A stretch of DNA of 48,205 nucleotides from Flavobacteriaceae bacterium (GTDB lineage: Bacteria; Bacteroidota; Bacteroidia; Flavobacteriales; Flavobacteriaceae). Position numbers and translations under genes: made by a program. Location: assembly GCA_002697255.1 (NCBI GenBank), contig NZUH01000027.1, forward strand, positions 8,283 through 56,487, in the 5' to 3' direction. Shown piece after piece: positions 1 to 8,560 of this stretch. The notes beneath the pieces were generated by a model, which was given only the letters and a program-made list of their open reading frames with translations, had not been told where the DNA came from and made no database searches. Positions within the stretch are counted from its first letter, which is position 1, and every line of letters begins with the position of its first letter.

Positions 1-768
1 GAGATTAATAAGAATATTGAAGTTGATATTGCTGTACTTGGTGATGCGAAACACACTCTTTCTAAAATAAAACCATTCATCACTAAAAAATCTCACAAAA
101 ATTGGCTTGATAAATTTAAAAAGCTTTACGAAATTGAATATGATAAAGTGATTTATGACGAATTAAATCCATCTAAAAAAGGCTTGACTATGGGTGAAGT
201 GATCAAAGAAATTAACCTTCAAACAAATGGTGATGCAGCAATAGTCTCTGATGTAGGTCAGCATCAGATGGTTACATGCAGATATGCAAATTTTAATAAA
301 TCAAAAAGTAATATTACTTCTGGTGGATTAGGAACAATGGGGTTTGCTTTACCCGCAGCAATTGGCGCTAAAATGGCTTCTCCAGACAGAGAAGTTATTG
401 CTGTTATCGGAGATGGTGGTTACCAAATGACTATTCAAGAACTTGGTACTGTTTTTCAGACAAAAGCTGCTGTAAAAATTGTTGTATTAAATAATGATTT
501 TTTAGGAATGGTAAGACAATGGCAACAAATGTTTTTTGATAAAAGATACGCATCAACGGAAATGGTAAATCCAGATTTTGTAAAAATAGCTGAAGGATAT
601 TATCTCAAGGCAAAAAGAGTTTCGGAACGTAAATATTTAGCACAGGCAGTTGAAGAAATGATTAAATCTGAGGAGCCTTATTTTTTAGAAGTTGTAGTTG
701 AAAAAGAAGGCAATGTATTTCCAATGATACCTACGGGGTGTTCAGTTTCAGAAATCAGATTAAGTTAA
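1..768 (+). CDS. ilvB: acetolactate synthase large subunit, C-terminal part (5' end outside window)
   Basis: This is the 3' part of the thiamine-diphosphate enzyme that makes acetolactate or acetohydroxybutyrate in Val/Leu/Ile synthesis. The frame is open from base 1, so the gene begins upstream; the ATG at 148 in the ORF track is internal. About 255 residues are visible. They cover the end of the central domain (VAVLGD-like 'IAVLGDAKHTL') and the C-terminal TPP-binding domain, with the GDG motif in 'VIGDGGYQMT', the downstream 'NNDFLGMVRQWQ', and the G-T-M-G-F-A-L-P-A-A signature of this family. ilvN begins 7 bases after the stop, as expected for the catalytic and regulatory subunit pair. 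Identification is firm; only the length is unknown. Confidence 0.95.
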   Translation, partial: EINKNIEVDIAVLGDAKHTLSKIKPFITKKSHKNWLDKFKKLYEIEYDKVIYDELNPSKKGLTMGEVIKEINLQTNGDAAIVSDVGQHQMVTCRYANFNKSKSNITSGGLGTMGFALPAAIGAKMASPDREVIAVIGDGGYQMTIQELGTVFQTKAAVKIVVLNNDFLGMVRQWQQMFFDKRYASTEMVNPDFVKIAEGYYLKAKRVSERKYLAQAVEEMIKSEEPYFLEVVVEKEGNVFPMIPTGCSVSEIRLS

Positions 769-775
769 AAATATA

Positions 776-1315
776 ATGAAAAAAGAAAATAAATACACAG
801 TTTCAATATACACTGAAAATAGCGTTGGATTATTGAACAGAATTTCTGCAATTTTTCAAAGAAGACATATTAACATCGAAAGTTTTAATTCGTCTATGAC
901 AGAAATTGAAAGTGTTCAGAGGTGGACAATTTTGGTTATTACCGATGAAACTCAGATTAAGAAAATTGTTGGTCAGATTAATAGACAGGTTGAAGTAATA
1001 AAATCATATTATCACACTGATGAGGAAACGATTTATCAAGAATCTTGTCTTTTTAAAATAAAATCATCTTTACTTTTTGATGACAGACAAATTCAAAATA
1101 TCATCAAGGAAAGTAATGCAGTAATCGTTACTGTAAACCCTGAGTTTTTTGTAATAGAAAAGTCTGGAAGGACTTATGAGTTAGACGAGCTTTATAATCA
1201 ACTAAGTGAATATGGAATTTTGCAATTCGTAAGATCTGCTCGAATAGCAGTTACTAAGTCTCCGCTGATGATTTCTGAAATATTAACCAATTTTAAAAAA
1301 AATAAAAATGAATAA
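776..1315 (+). CDS. ilvN: acetolactate synthase small (regulatory) subunit
   Basis: This is the regulatory subunit of acetohydroxyacid synthase. It binds the large subunit and usually confers feedback inhibition by valine. The N-terminal ACT domain occupies about residues 6-80 ('[24 protein letters not shown]', with the 'RRHINIESF' stretch typical of IlvN). The C-terminal domain follows to residue 179. The length is normal for the family in Bacteroidota. Position 7 bases after ilvB and an 8-base overlap with ilvC indicate translational coupling in one operon. Confidence 0.94.
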   Translation: MKKENKYTVSIYTENSVGLLNRISAIFQRRHINIESFNSSMTEIESVQRWTILVITDETQIKKIVGQINRQVEVIKSYYHTDEETIYQESCLFKIKSSLLFDDRQIQNIIKESNAVIVTVNPEFFVIEKSGRTYELDELYNQLSEYGILQFVRSARIAVTKSPLMISEILTNFKKNKNE

Positions 1316-2777
1316 TTATTTTAATTCATTGACTGAATCAGAGAAAACCGATCAGTTATCTATGTGCCGATTTATGAATTTAGATGAGTTTAGTGATAAA
1401 AACTCTATTCTCTTGAATAAAAAAATTGTAATAATTGGTTGTGGAGCTCAAGGTTTAAATCAAGGATTAAATATGAGGGATTCAGACTTAGATATTTCAT
1501 ATGCATTACGAGAGTCATCTATTGCATCCAAAAGGCAGTCTTATATTAATGCTAGCTCTAACGGATTTAATGTTGGTACATTTGAAGATTTAATTCCTTC
1601 TGCAGACGTAGTCATTAATCTAACACCAGATAAGAACCACACTCATGTAGTAAAAGCAGTTATGCCGTTGATGAAACAAAATTCAGTTTTGTCATATTCT
1701 CATGGGTTTAATATTGTTGAGGAGGGAGTAAAGATAAGAGAAGATATAACCGTTATTATGGTGGCTCCAAAATGTCCTGGAACAGAGGTCAGAGAAGAAT
1801 TTAAAAGAGGATTTGGAGTCCCGACATTAATTGCAGTCCACAGTGCAAATGATACTCACGGGATCGGATTAGAATTAGCAAAGGCTTACGCTTTTTCTTT
1901 GGGTTCACACAGAGCAGGTGTTTTAGAATCTTCTTTTGTAGCTGAGGTTAAAAGTGATTTAATGGGTGAACAAACTATTTTATGTGGTGTTCTTCAAACG
2001 GCTTCAATTTTATTATTTGATAAGATGGTTTTAGCCGGTATTGATAAAAATTATACCTCAAAGATTCTTCAAAATGGTTGGGAAGTGATAACCGAATCCC
2101 TAAAACATGGAGGAATAACAAAAATGATGGATCAATTATCTGATCCATCAAAAATTAAAGCTTGTGAACTTTCTGATAAACTAAAATCAATTATGATGCC
2201 TTTGTTTGAAAAACATATGGACGATATAATTTCTGGTGAGTTCTCTACTGGAATGATGAAGGATTGGAATAATGATGATATCAAGCTATTAAATTGGAGA
2301 GAAGAAACCGGAAACACCAATTTTGAAAAAACATCTTCATCTTCTCATGAAATTTCTACATCAGAATATTTTGAAAATGGAATTGTTATGATAGCTTTCA
2401 TAAAGTCAGGTGTTGAATTAGCATTTGAAACTATGGTTTCAGCAGGGATAAAAGACGAATCTGCCTATTACGAATCTTTGCATGAACTTCCTCTTATTGC
2501 TAATCTAGTTGCCAGAAAAAAACTTTACGAGATGAATAGTATAATTTCTGATACTGCAGAGTATGGATGTTATTTATTTGCCAACAAAGCAAAACCATTA
2601 TTATATGATTTTATCGAATATTTGGATTGTTCATTATTAGCAAAGGGAAGTAATAATTCTCATCAAATTGACCATGACTTGCTTAAAAAAATTAACTTTG
2701 AGATAAATAATCATCCAGTGGAAAAGATTGGCTTAGAATTAAGAAAATCTATGACTGCGATGAAAAATTTATTTTAG
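1308..2777 (+). CDS. ilvC: ketol-acid reductoisomerase, class II (long form)
   Basis: This enzyme isomerises and reduces acetolactate and acetohydroxybutyrate using NADPH and Mg2+, the second step of Val/Leu/Ile synthesis. At 489 residues it is the long (class II, E. coli-like) form with a duplicated C-terminal knotted domain. The Rossmann motif '[18 protein letters not shown]' lies near residue 42, and '[16 protein letters not shown]'-type substrate-domain sequence near residue 150. Acidic metal ligands are expected in '[15 protein letters not shown]'. It overlaps ilvN by 8 bases, and its TAG stop shares its last base with the GTG start of ilvA. Confidence 0.95.
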   Translation: MNNYFNSLTESEKTDQLSMCRFMNLDEFSDKNSILLNKKIVIIGCGAQGLNQGLNMRDSDLDISYALRESSIASKRQSYINASSNGFNVGTFEDLIPSADVVINLTPDKNHTHVVKAVMPLMKQNSVLSYSHGFNIVEEGVKIREDITVIMVAPKCPGTEVREEFKRGFGVPTLIAVHSANDTHGIGLELAKAYAFSLGSHRAGVLESSFVAEVKSDLMGEQTILCGVLQTASILLFDKMVLAGIDKNYTSKILQNGWEVITESLKHGGITKMMDQLSDPSKIKACELSDKLKSIMMPLFEKHMDDIISGEFSTGMMKDWNNDDIKLLNWREETGNTNFEKTSSSSHEISTSEYFENGIVMIAFIKSGVELAFETMVSAGIKDESAYYESLHELPLIANLVARKKLYEMNSIISDTAEYGCYLFANKAKPLLYDFIEYLDCSLLAKGSNNSHQIDHDLLKKINFEINNHPVEKIGLELRKSMTAMKNLF

Positions 2778-3784
2778 TGAATAAACTTATTGGGTTAGAA
2801 AAAATACAAAATGCAAGCCAAAATCTTTCGGGTGTTGTAATTAATTCAGCTTTTGAAAAAGCAGAGAGTTATTCAGCAATATATCATTCTAATATTTTTT
2901 TTAAAAGAGAAGATTTACAGAAAGTAAGGTCATTTAAAATAAGAGGTGCTTACAATAAAATAATAAGTTTACGAGCAGATGAGGTTAAGAATGGAATTGT
3001 CTGTGCTAGTGCAGGTAACCACGCCCAAGGATTTGCAGTAAGTTGTGAGATGTTAGGATATAAAGGAAAGGTTTTTATGCCAGTCACGACTCCAAATCAA
3101 AAGATTAATCAGGTAAAAAAGTTTGGAAAGAAAAATATAGAGGTTGTATTAATTGGGGAGAATTTTTCACAAGCTTATCATGAAGCAAAAAAAGATTGTA
3201 AAATTAATAACAAGACCTTTATTCATCCTTTTGATGATTTAAAGGTAATCGAAGGCCAAGCAACTGTTTTCTTGGAAATATTAAATCATCATGATAAAAT
3301 GATTGATTATCTTTTTGTGCCAATCGGTGGAGGCGGATTGATTTCTGGGGCAATTAATGTGTTTAAACAGCTTAGCCCTCAAACCAAAATAATTGGAATT
3401 GAACCTTTGGGTGCCCCCTCAATGTTAAAATCAATTCAACAAAATCAATTGGTAACTTTAGAAAAAATTAATGCTTTTGTTGACGGTGCTGCAGTGAAAA
3501 AAGTTGGCACTTATAGTTTTAATTTTTGCAAAAACTATTTAGATGAAGTTATATTAGTTGATGAAGGTGAAATTTGTAAATCTATTTTAGACTTAAAAAA
3601 AATCGAGGGAATTACCGCTGAACCAGCAGGAGCAATGTCGACAGCTGCTTTGAGGCAATTCAAAAATGAGATTTTCAATAAGAATGTCGTTTGTTTAATT
3701 TGTGGTGGAAATAATGACGAGTTAAGAATGCCTGAAATCAGAATGCGAGCCAAAGAGTGGATGACTAATAATCCAGATCTTTAA
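2777..3784 (+). CDS. ilvA: threonine dehydratase (ammonia-lyase), short form without C-terminal regulatory domain
   Basis: This is a PLP enzyme that converts threonine to 2-oxobutanoate, the entry step to isoleucine. The PLP lysine lies in 'VRSFKIRGAYNK' (about residue 54) and the phosphate-binding loop is 'IGGGGLISG' (about 183). 'GGNNDELRMPEI' marks the end of the catalytic fold. The protein stops at residue 335, just after that motif. Biosynthetic IlvA of flavobacteria, as remembered, is near 420 residues and continues into an ACT-like Ile-sensing domain. No such sequence follows in any forward frame, because the convergent GT90-like gene overlaps the last 20 bases. The start is GTG, coupled to the ilvC stop. 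Operon position favours a biosynthetic role despite TdcB-like size. Confidence 0.88.
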   Translation: MNKLIGLEKIQNASQNLSGVVINSAFEKAESYSAIYHSNIFFKREDLQKVRSFKIRGAYNKIISLRADEVKNGIVCASAGNHAQGFAVSCEMLGYKGKVFMPVTTPNQKINQVKKFGKKNIEVVLIGENFSQAYHEAKKDCKINNKTFIHPFDDLKVIEGQATVFLEILNHHDKMIDYLFVPIGGGGLISGAINVFKQLSPQTKIIGIEPLGAPSMLKSIQQNQLVTLEKINAFVDGAAVKKVGTYSFNFCKNYLDEVILVDEGEICKSILDLKKIEGITAEPAGAMSTAALRQFKNEIFNKNVVCLICGGNNDELRMPEIRMRAKEWMTNNPDL

Positions 3785-4745
3785 ATTCATTAATCTGATT
3801 AGTATAATAAAAGTATTTCTTAAGTACCAAAAGAGAGATAATATCTTCTCTTTTTTTATGCTTAAATTGAGAAACATATTCATTTGCATTTTTAATAATT
3901 TCTAGACATTTTTCAGTATCCTTCAAATAATATTTTAATTTCTCTTCTAAGTCTGAATAATCTTTTTTTATTTCAATATAATGAAATCCTGCAATCAGTT
4001 TTTTTTCCATGAACCAGGATTCAATTTCTGGTTTGGGCATCACGGCAATTGAGTTTGAAGACATCACCCATTTTAAATTTGTTGCCACATCGACCCCTTC
4101 AACACACATAATGAATTTATATTTTAAATGATCCTCAATTGAAATTTTAGGTTTTAACCATTCATTATAAATTTCATTATTATTTATCTTTCCAAGATCA
4201 CATAGTTTGTGATCGAAGTATTTTTCAAAAAATTTTATTCTTTTTTTATGTTTTTTAGTTATTGCGGATCTGCCAATTAATAAATTATTTTTTTCTTTAA
4301 AATTATTTTTATCATTGGTATATGTAAAATGTCTAATCTTATTTAATTTAAATAAAATGGAATTATTATTTTGATCTAAAATCGGTCTGCTTTTAACAAT
4401 TGATGGTGTATTGGGAACGTGAACTATATCACCAAAAAGCATATTTAATTTAAATTGGTTTTTAAAAAACCTAGAATACTCATGCGTGTCAAAAAAATAG
4501 GTCCTGTGAAAGTTTTTAATTTTAAATGATTTTAATTTCGGGGTTTCATCAGGTAAATACACTTTTTTATCAAGTTTATTATAATAATTTACTCTTGATT
4601 TTATATAATCAAAATCAGATTTTGCGATCTTTTTTAATTTATGATTTAGCCTTAATCTGAAATAAAAGTCTGGTATTAATAAACTTAAATAGTTAATCAA
4701 ATAGTATTTCTGTTTATTGTTTCTGTGCATTATACTATTCATCAT
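3765..4745 (-). CDS. putative glycosyltransferase, GT90/CAP10 (LPS-modifying) type
   Basis: This 326-residue soluble-looking protein has no signal peptide. The C-terminal third resembles the GT90/CAP10 family: 'KYKFIMCVEGVDVATNLKWVMSSNSIAVMPKP' followed by 'GFHYIEIKKDYSDLEEKLKYYL' mirrors the family's pattern (nucleotide-sugar site, then 'hYhpVkxDxsDL'). Members add xylose or related sugars to surface glycans or LPS, so a role in envelope polysaccharide is inferred. The gene is very AT-rich, is Lys/Asn-rich, and stands alone with no other glycan gene nearby. It is convergent with ilvA, overlapping it by 20 bases, and divergent from gapN. The start may be the second Met (MHRNN, 15 bases in), since MMNSIM offers several choices. 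Confidence 0.6.
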   Translation of the reverse strand: MMNSIMHRNNKQKYYLINYLSLLIPDFYFRLRLNHKLKKIAKSDFDYIKSRVNYYNKLDKKVYLPDETPKLKSFKIKNFHRTYFFDTHEYSRFFKNQFKLNMLFGDIVHVPNTPSIVKSRPILDQNNNSILFKLNKIRHFTYTNDKNNFKEKNNLLIGRSAITKKHKKRIKFFEKYFDHKLCDLGKINNNEIYNEWLKPKISIEDHLKYKFIMCVEGVDVATNLKWVMSSNSIAVMPKPEIESWFMEKKLIAGFHYIEIKKDYSDLEEKLKYYLKDTEKCLEIIKNANEYVSQFKHKKREDIISLLVLKKYFYYTNQINEFKDLDY

Positions 4746-4824
4746 CTAAATAAAATTTGTATATATAAACTTAATAATTTATTTTTTCGGAATAGAAATT
4801 GATAGTATATAATTTTTTATAAAT

Positions 4825-6417
4825 ATGAAATATAACTTTAGTCCAATTCCGGAACCTTTCAAAATCAAGCAGAGCATAAAACAAGATAACTTTTTGGTTA
4901 ACGGTAAGCTACATAAATGGGACGGAGAATTTTCACCTGTATATTCAACAATTTCCTCAGAAGAAAATTACAAACCAACGTTGCTTGGTGAAATTCCTAG
5001 TCTTGGAAAAGATCAAGCTATTCAAGCTCTTGACTCGGCATGCCAAGCATTTGATAATGGTAAGGGACTTTGGCCAACAATGAAAGTTGTCGATAGAATA
5101 AAGGCTTTGGAAAATTTTGTCGAGGAAATGAAAGGTAAGCGAGATACTGTTGTTAATTTATTAATGTGGGAAATTGGAAAAAATCACAATGATTCTAAAA
5201 AAGAATTTGACAGAACTGTAGATTATATTTATGATACAATTGAGGCATACAAGAAAATTGATAGAGATTCTGCGAAATTTCAAAAAAATAGTGGAATAAA
5301 TGCACACATAAGAAGAGGTCCTTTGGGTGTAGTTCTTTGCTTAGGACCTTATAATTATCCGCTTAATGAAACTTTTTGCTTATTAATTCCTGCCCTTATC
5401 ATGGGTAACACGGTTATATTCAAGCCTGCAAAACATGGAGTTTTGTTAATTTCTCCTTTGATGGAGGCTTTTCAAAAACATTTTCCTCCAGGTGTTGTAA
5501 ATATCTTATTCGGAAGAGGTAGAGTTTTAGCTACCCCTATCATGGAATCTGGAAAAATAAATGTCTTAGCTCTTATCGGTCATAGTTCATCGGCAAATGC
5601 TCTTCAGGAATCTCATCCCAAAAAAAATAGATTGAGATTAGTACTAGGTTTAGAAGCAAAAAATCCTGCCATCATTATGCCGGATGCAGACTTAGATTTA
5701 ACTATTAAAGAGTGTATTAATGGTTCATTATCATTTAATGGACAAAGATGTACTGCTCTTAAAATAATTTATGTACATGAAGATATTAAGGAAAGTTTTA
5801 TCTCAAGATTTTCTCAAGAGGTAGATAAGTTAAAATATGGTAATCCTTGGGATCAGAATGTTAATCTCACTCCGTTGCCTGAACCTAATAAACCAGACTA
5901 TATTAAAAAATTAATTATTGATGCTCAATCAAAAGGCGCAAAAATTATCAATAATAACGGTGGTATTAGCTGTGAGAATTATGTATTTCCAGCTGTTTTG
6001 TATCCCGTTACAAAAGATATGGATGTTTATAAAGATGAACAATTTGGACCTGTAGTACCGATTATTTCTTTTAGCAATATTAATAAACCTTTAGAGGATA
6101 TGGCCGAATCAAATTACGGACAACAGGTTAGTGTATTTGGCAAAAACACTTCAACGTTAGGACCATTAATTGACACATTGGTAAATCTAGTTTGTAGAGT
6201 AAACATAAATAGTTCGTGTCAAAGAGGACCAGACATTTATCCATTTACGGGTAGAAAAGATTCAGCTTTTAGTACTTTAAGTGTACATGATGCTTTGAGG
6301 TCATTCTCTATAAGAACTTTTGTCGCATCAAAAGATAATGATGTTAATAATAAAATAATTAAGGATTTATTAGGGTCAAATGACTCAAACTTTGTTTCAA
6401 CTGATTATATTCTTTAG
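4825..6417 (+). CDS. gapN: NADP-dependent glyceraldehyde-3-phosphate dehydrogenase (non-phosphorylating aldehyde dehydrogenase)
   Basis: This is an aldehyde dehydrogenase superfamily enzyme of 530 residues, the size of the flavobacterial GapN group. It is expected to oxidise glyceraldehyde-3-phosphate directly to 3-phosphoglycerate with NADP+, giving NADPH. The general-base Glu lies in '[12 protein letters not shown]' (about residue 275) and the catalytic Cys in '[11 protein letters not shown]' (about 309). The coenzyme-binding segment '[18 protein letters not shown]' and '[10 protein letters not shown]' are clear, as is '[10 protein letters not shown]'. It is transcribed alone; the downstream gap holds the attenuator of the next operon. 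The alternative reading, a generic ALDH with another substrate, cannot be excluded from sequence alone. Confidence 0.85.
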   Translation: MKYNFSPIPEPFKIKQSIKQDNFLVNGKLHKWDGEFSPVYSTISSEENYKPTLLGEIPSLGKDQAIQALDSACQAFDNGKGLWPTMKVVDRIKALENFVEEMKGKRDTVVNLLMWEIGKNHNDSKKEFDRTVDYIYDTIEAYKKIDRDSAKFQKNSGINAHIRRGPLGVVLCLGPYNYPLNETFCLLIPALIMGNTVIFKPAKHGVLLISPLMEAFQKHFPPGVVNILFGRGRVLATPIMESGKINVLALIGHSSSANALQESHPKKNRLRLVLGLEAKNPAIIMPDADLDLTIKECINGSLSFNGQRCTALKIIYVHEDIKESFISRFSQEVDKLKYGNPWDQNVNLTPLPEPNKPDYIKKLIIDAQSKGAKIINNNGGISCENYVFPAVLYPVTKDMDVYKDEQFGPVVPIISFSNINKPLEDMAESNYGQQVSVFGKNTSTLGPLIDTLVNLVCRVNINSSCQRGPDIYPFTGRKDSAFSTLSVHDALRSFSIRTFVASKDNDVNNKIIKDLLGSNDSNFVSTDYIL

Positions 6418-6474
6418 TTAAACTTTCTTTTTTTAATTAAAAATATTATTTACATTAGTCCCAGATATATTTAT

Positions 6475-6534
6475 ATGAAATTATATAACAATTATTTAGG
6501 CTTTTATCTTTTCTTTTATTTCAAAAGGAATTAG
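6475..6534 (+). CDS. Phe/Tyr-rich leader peptide of the aromatic amino acid operon (attenuator peptide)
   Basis: This 19-codon ORF, too short for the ORF track, reads MKLYNNYLGFYLFFYFKRN and ends in TAG. It has four Tyr and four Phe, six of them within residues 10-16 (FYLFFYF). The ORF lies 64 bases upstream of pheA, in an operon that makes phenylalanine and tyrosine. Its last three codons (AGG AAT TAG) form the first half of a potential antiterminator helix, and a terminator hairpin follows before pheA. This is the architecture of E. coli pheL-type leaders: ribosomes that stall at Phe/Tyr codons leave the antiterminator free. A T-rich region will encode Phe and Tyr by chance, so the call rests on the combination of peptide, hairpins and gene function. 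No strong ribosome-binding site is visible, which is usual in this phylum. Confidence 0.82.
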   Translation: MKLYNNYLGFYLFFYFKRN

Positions 6535-6597
6535 GGGCTATTTAATAGATATATATTAATTAAACATGGTCTCGAATTTTTCGAGACTTTTTTTTTT
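6526..6597 (+). promoter_or_regulatory. transcription attenuator: mutually exclusive antiterminator and terminator before pheA
   Basis: Two competing helices share one strand. Terminator: GTCTCGAA (6569-6576) pairs perfectly with TTCGAGAC (6580-6587) around a 3-base loop and is followed by ten T (6588-6597), ending directly at the pheA ATG. Antiterminator: AGGAATTAGGGGCTAT (6526-6541) pairs with ATGGTCTCGAATTTTT (6566-6581) at 15 of 16 positions (ten Watson-Crick, five G-U, one A-G mismatch), consuming the left arm of the terminator. The first antiterminator strand overlaps the leader stop codon, so a ribosome finishing the leader would mask it and allow termination. A further 7-bp pairing, TAGTCCC (6456-6462) with GGGGCTA (6534-6540), could act as an anti-antiterminator, but it lies before the leader start and is less certain. 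Confidence 0.82.
6569..6597 (+). terminator. intrinsic terminator arm of the phe/tyr attenuator
   Basis: An 8-bp perfect stem (GTCTCGAA/TTCGAGAC) has a TTT loop and a run of ten T. Its T-tract abuts the pheA start codon, so terminated transcripts would end just before translation of the operon begins. Its position argues against a simple terminator for gapN, which ends 150 bases upstream. Confidence 0.85.
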
Positions 6598-7425
6598 ATG
6601 AAAAAGAAAATTGGAATACAAGGTATCAAAGGTTCATTTCATCACATTGCTGCCGCTGAATACTTTGGAGAAGATATTGTTTTAAATGAATTTCTTTCTT
6701 TTGAAGATATGATTTTGTGTCTTTCTGAAGATAAAATTGACTATGCCTTAATGGCTATTGAAAATTCTACTGCTGGATCAATAATTCCAAATTATGCCTT
6801 AATTGACGAATATAATATGAATATTGTTGGGGAGCATTATTTAGAAATATCTCATAATTTTATGGCTTTGAAAGGGCAGATTTTAAATGATATTAACGAG
6901 GTACATTCTCACCCAATGGCACTTTTACAATGTAGAGAATTCTTAAAAGAAAACCCTTCAATTAAACTAATCGAAGAAAAAGATACGGCTAGTGTTGCAA
7001 AAAAAATTAGCGAGAAAAAAATTTTAGGAGTAGCAGCGATTGCTAGTAAATTAGCTGCTGAGACTTATGATTTAGATTTAATTTCTGCTAATATTCAAAC
7101 CATAAAGAAAAATCAAACCCGCTTTGTTGTTTTAAATAAAAAAAGTGTAAAAGATAAGTTAAAAACTAATAAGGCATCCTTAAAATTCGAGCTCGATCAT
7201 AAAAGAGGAAGTTTAGCAGTTATTCTAAATGTTTTAAGTGACTGTAAATTAAATCTTACTAAAATCCAATCTATGCCAAAAGTTGAAACGCCTTGGCGTT
7301 ATTCTTTTTTTGTAGACGTTACTTTTGAAAAGTTTGCTAATTATACCAAAGCTAAATCTATAATTAAAATTATGGCTAAAGAATTTAAAGTTTTAGGAGA
7401 ATTTAAAAATTCAAAAAATGATTAA
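6598..7425 (+). CDS. pheA: prephenate dehydratase
   Basis: This monofunctional enzyme (275 residues) converts prephenate to phenylpyruvate, the committed step to phenylalanine. The catalytic domain covers about residues 3-180, with 'GIQGIKGSFHHIAA' at the start, 'MAIENSTAGSI' near residue 58, and the conserved 'QTRFVVL' near residue 174. A C-terminal ACT domain begins around residue 198 ('HKRGSLAVILNVLSDC'). The usual allosteric ESRP signature reads 'IQSMPKVETPWRYSFFVD', so Phe feedback may differ from the enterobacterial model. There is no fused chorismate mutase; that activity is fused to the DAHP synthase downstream. This is the first gene after the attenuator, and its stop overlaps the next start by 8 bases. 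Confidence 0.93.
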   Translation: MKKKIGIQGIKGSFHHIAAAEYFGEDIVLNEFLSFEDMILCLSEDKIDYALMAIENSTAGSIIPNYALIDEYNMNIVGEHYLEISHNFMALKGQILNDINEVHSHPMALLQCREFLKENPSIKLIEEKDTASVAKKISEKKILGVAAIASKLAAETYDLDLISANIQTIKKNQTRFVVLNKKSVKDKLKTNKASLKFELDHKRGSLAVILNVLSDCKLNLTKIQSMPKVETPWRYSFFVDVTFEKFANYTKAKSIIKIMAKEFKVLGEFKNSKND

Positions 7426-8560
7426 ACCTTCAAATAGATTAAATCGTATTTCAGAGTACTATTTTTCAAAAAAATTGAGAGAGGTTAGAGAATTAATTGA
7501 TCAGGGAAAGGATGTTATAAACCTTGGAATAGGTAGTCCAGACTTAAAGCCTCCAAAGTTATCAATCAAAAATTTAATTTATGCATTGGATGAAAAAAAT
7601 GCACATAAATATCAGAGCTATAACGGGATTAAATCATTTAGGGAAGAAATTTCAGGCTTTTATAAATCATATTTTGATGTAAACCTAAATCCTGAAAATG
7701 AAATACTTCCTCTTATGGGTAGCAAGGAGGGTATTTTTCATGTCTCAATGTCTTTTTTGGATAAAAATGATAAAGTTCTTGTTCCTAACCCTGGTTATCC
7801 AACTTATTCTGCAATTGCAAATTTACTGGGTAATGATATCATTTATTACAACCTAAGAGAGAAAAATAATTGGCTGCCTAATATTGATGAGTTAAGTAAA
7901 TTAGATTTATCAAATGTAAAAATAATGTGGATAAATTACCCCCATATGCCAACTGGAGCAAATGCTTCGATTTCATTTTTTGAGGAGCTTATTAGTTTTG
8001 CTAAAACAAATAATATATTATTAATTAATGACAACCCTTACAGTTTTATTCTAAATGATGACCCAATAAGTTTATTAAATATTAAGGGTGCCAAAGAAAC
8101 TTGTATTGAATTAAACTCTCTTAGTAAAAGTTTTAATATGGCCGGTTGGAGAATTGGTTTTGCAATTTCTAACAAAAGTTTTATATCAAATCTACTAAAG
8201 GTTAAAAGCAATATGGATTCAGGAATGTTTTACCCTCTTCAGGTTGGTGCTATTTCTGCTTTAAACCAATCTAATGATTGGCTTTTATCACTAAATAATA
8301 TTTATACTTTACGAAGGAAGCTTGTCTGGAAGTTAGCTGATAAGCTAGGTTGTTCATATTCTAAAAATTCGTCTGGATTATTTGTTTGGGCTAAAATAAA
8401 TCAGAACATAAATTCTATTGACTTTATAAATAATTTGTTAGAAAAACATCAAATATTTGTAACTCCAGGCAGTATTTTTGGATCAAATGGCGAAGGTTAT
8501 ATTAGACTTTCACTTTGTAGTAATGAGCAAGAAATAATAAAGGCAATTGAAAGACTATGA
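7418..8560 (+). CDS. class I/II PLP-dependent aminotransferase, probably aromatic (Phe/Tyr) aminotransferase
   Basis: This is a fold-type I aminotransferase of 380 residues. The family motifs are 'DVINLGIGSPDLKPP' near residue 35, 'NPGYPTYSAI' near 125, 'NYPHMPTGANAS' near 175, 'NDNPYSFI' near 205, and the PLP-lysine segment 'SLSKSFNMAGWRIGFA' near 236. Position between pheA and tyrA, overlapping both (8 and 4 bases), implies that it transaminates phenylpyruvate and 4-hydroxyphenylpyruvate or prephenate. Automatic pipelines might call it a diaminopimelate aminotransferase from similarity; operon context argues for the aromatic role, but specificity is not provable here. Confidence 0.85.
   Translation: MIKPSNRLNRISEYYFSKKLREVRELIDQGKDVINLGIGSPDLKPPKLSIKNLIYALDEKNAHKYQSYNGIKSFREEISGFYKSYFDVNLNPENEILPLMGSKEGIFHVSMSFLDKNDKVLVPNPGYPTYSAIANLLGNDIIYYNLREKNNWLPNIDELSKLDLSNVKIMWINYPHMPTGANASISFFEELISFAKTNNILLINDNPYSFILNDDPISLLNIKGAKETCIELNSLSKSFNMAGWRIGFAISNKSFISNLLKVKSNMDSGMFYPLQVGAISALNQSNDWLLSLNNIYTLRRKLVWKLADKLGCSYSKNSSGLFVWAKINQNINSIDFINNLLEKHQIFVTPGSIFGSNGEGYIRLSLCSNEQEIIKAIERL

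Noticed and set aside
6569-6597. Reading the hairpin before pheA as a simple gapN terminator
   Set aside because: It is 150 bases after gapN, touches the pheA ATG, follows a Phe/Tyr leader ORF, and has a well-paired competing helix; attenuation explains all of these.
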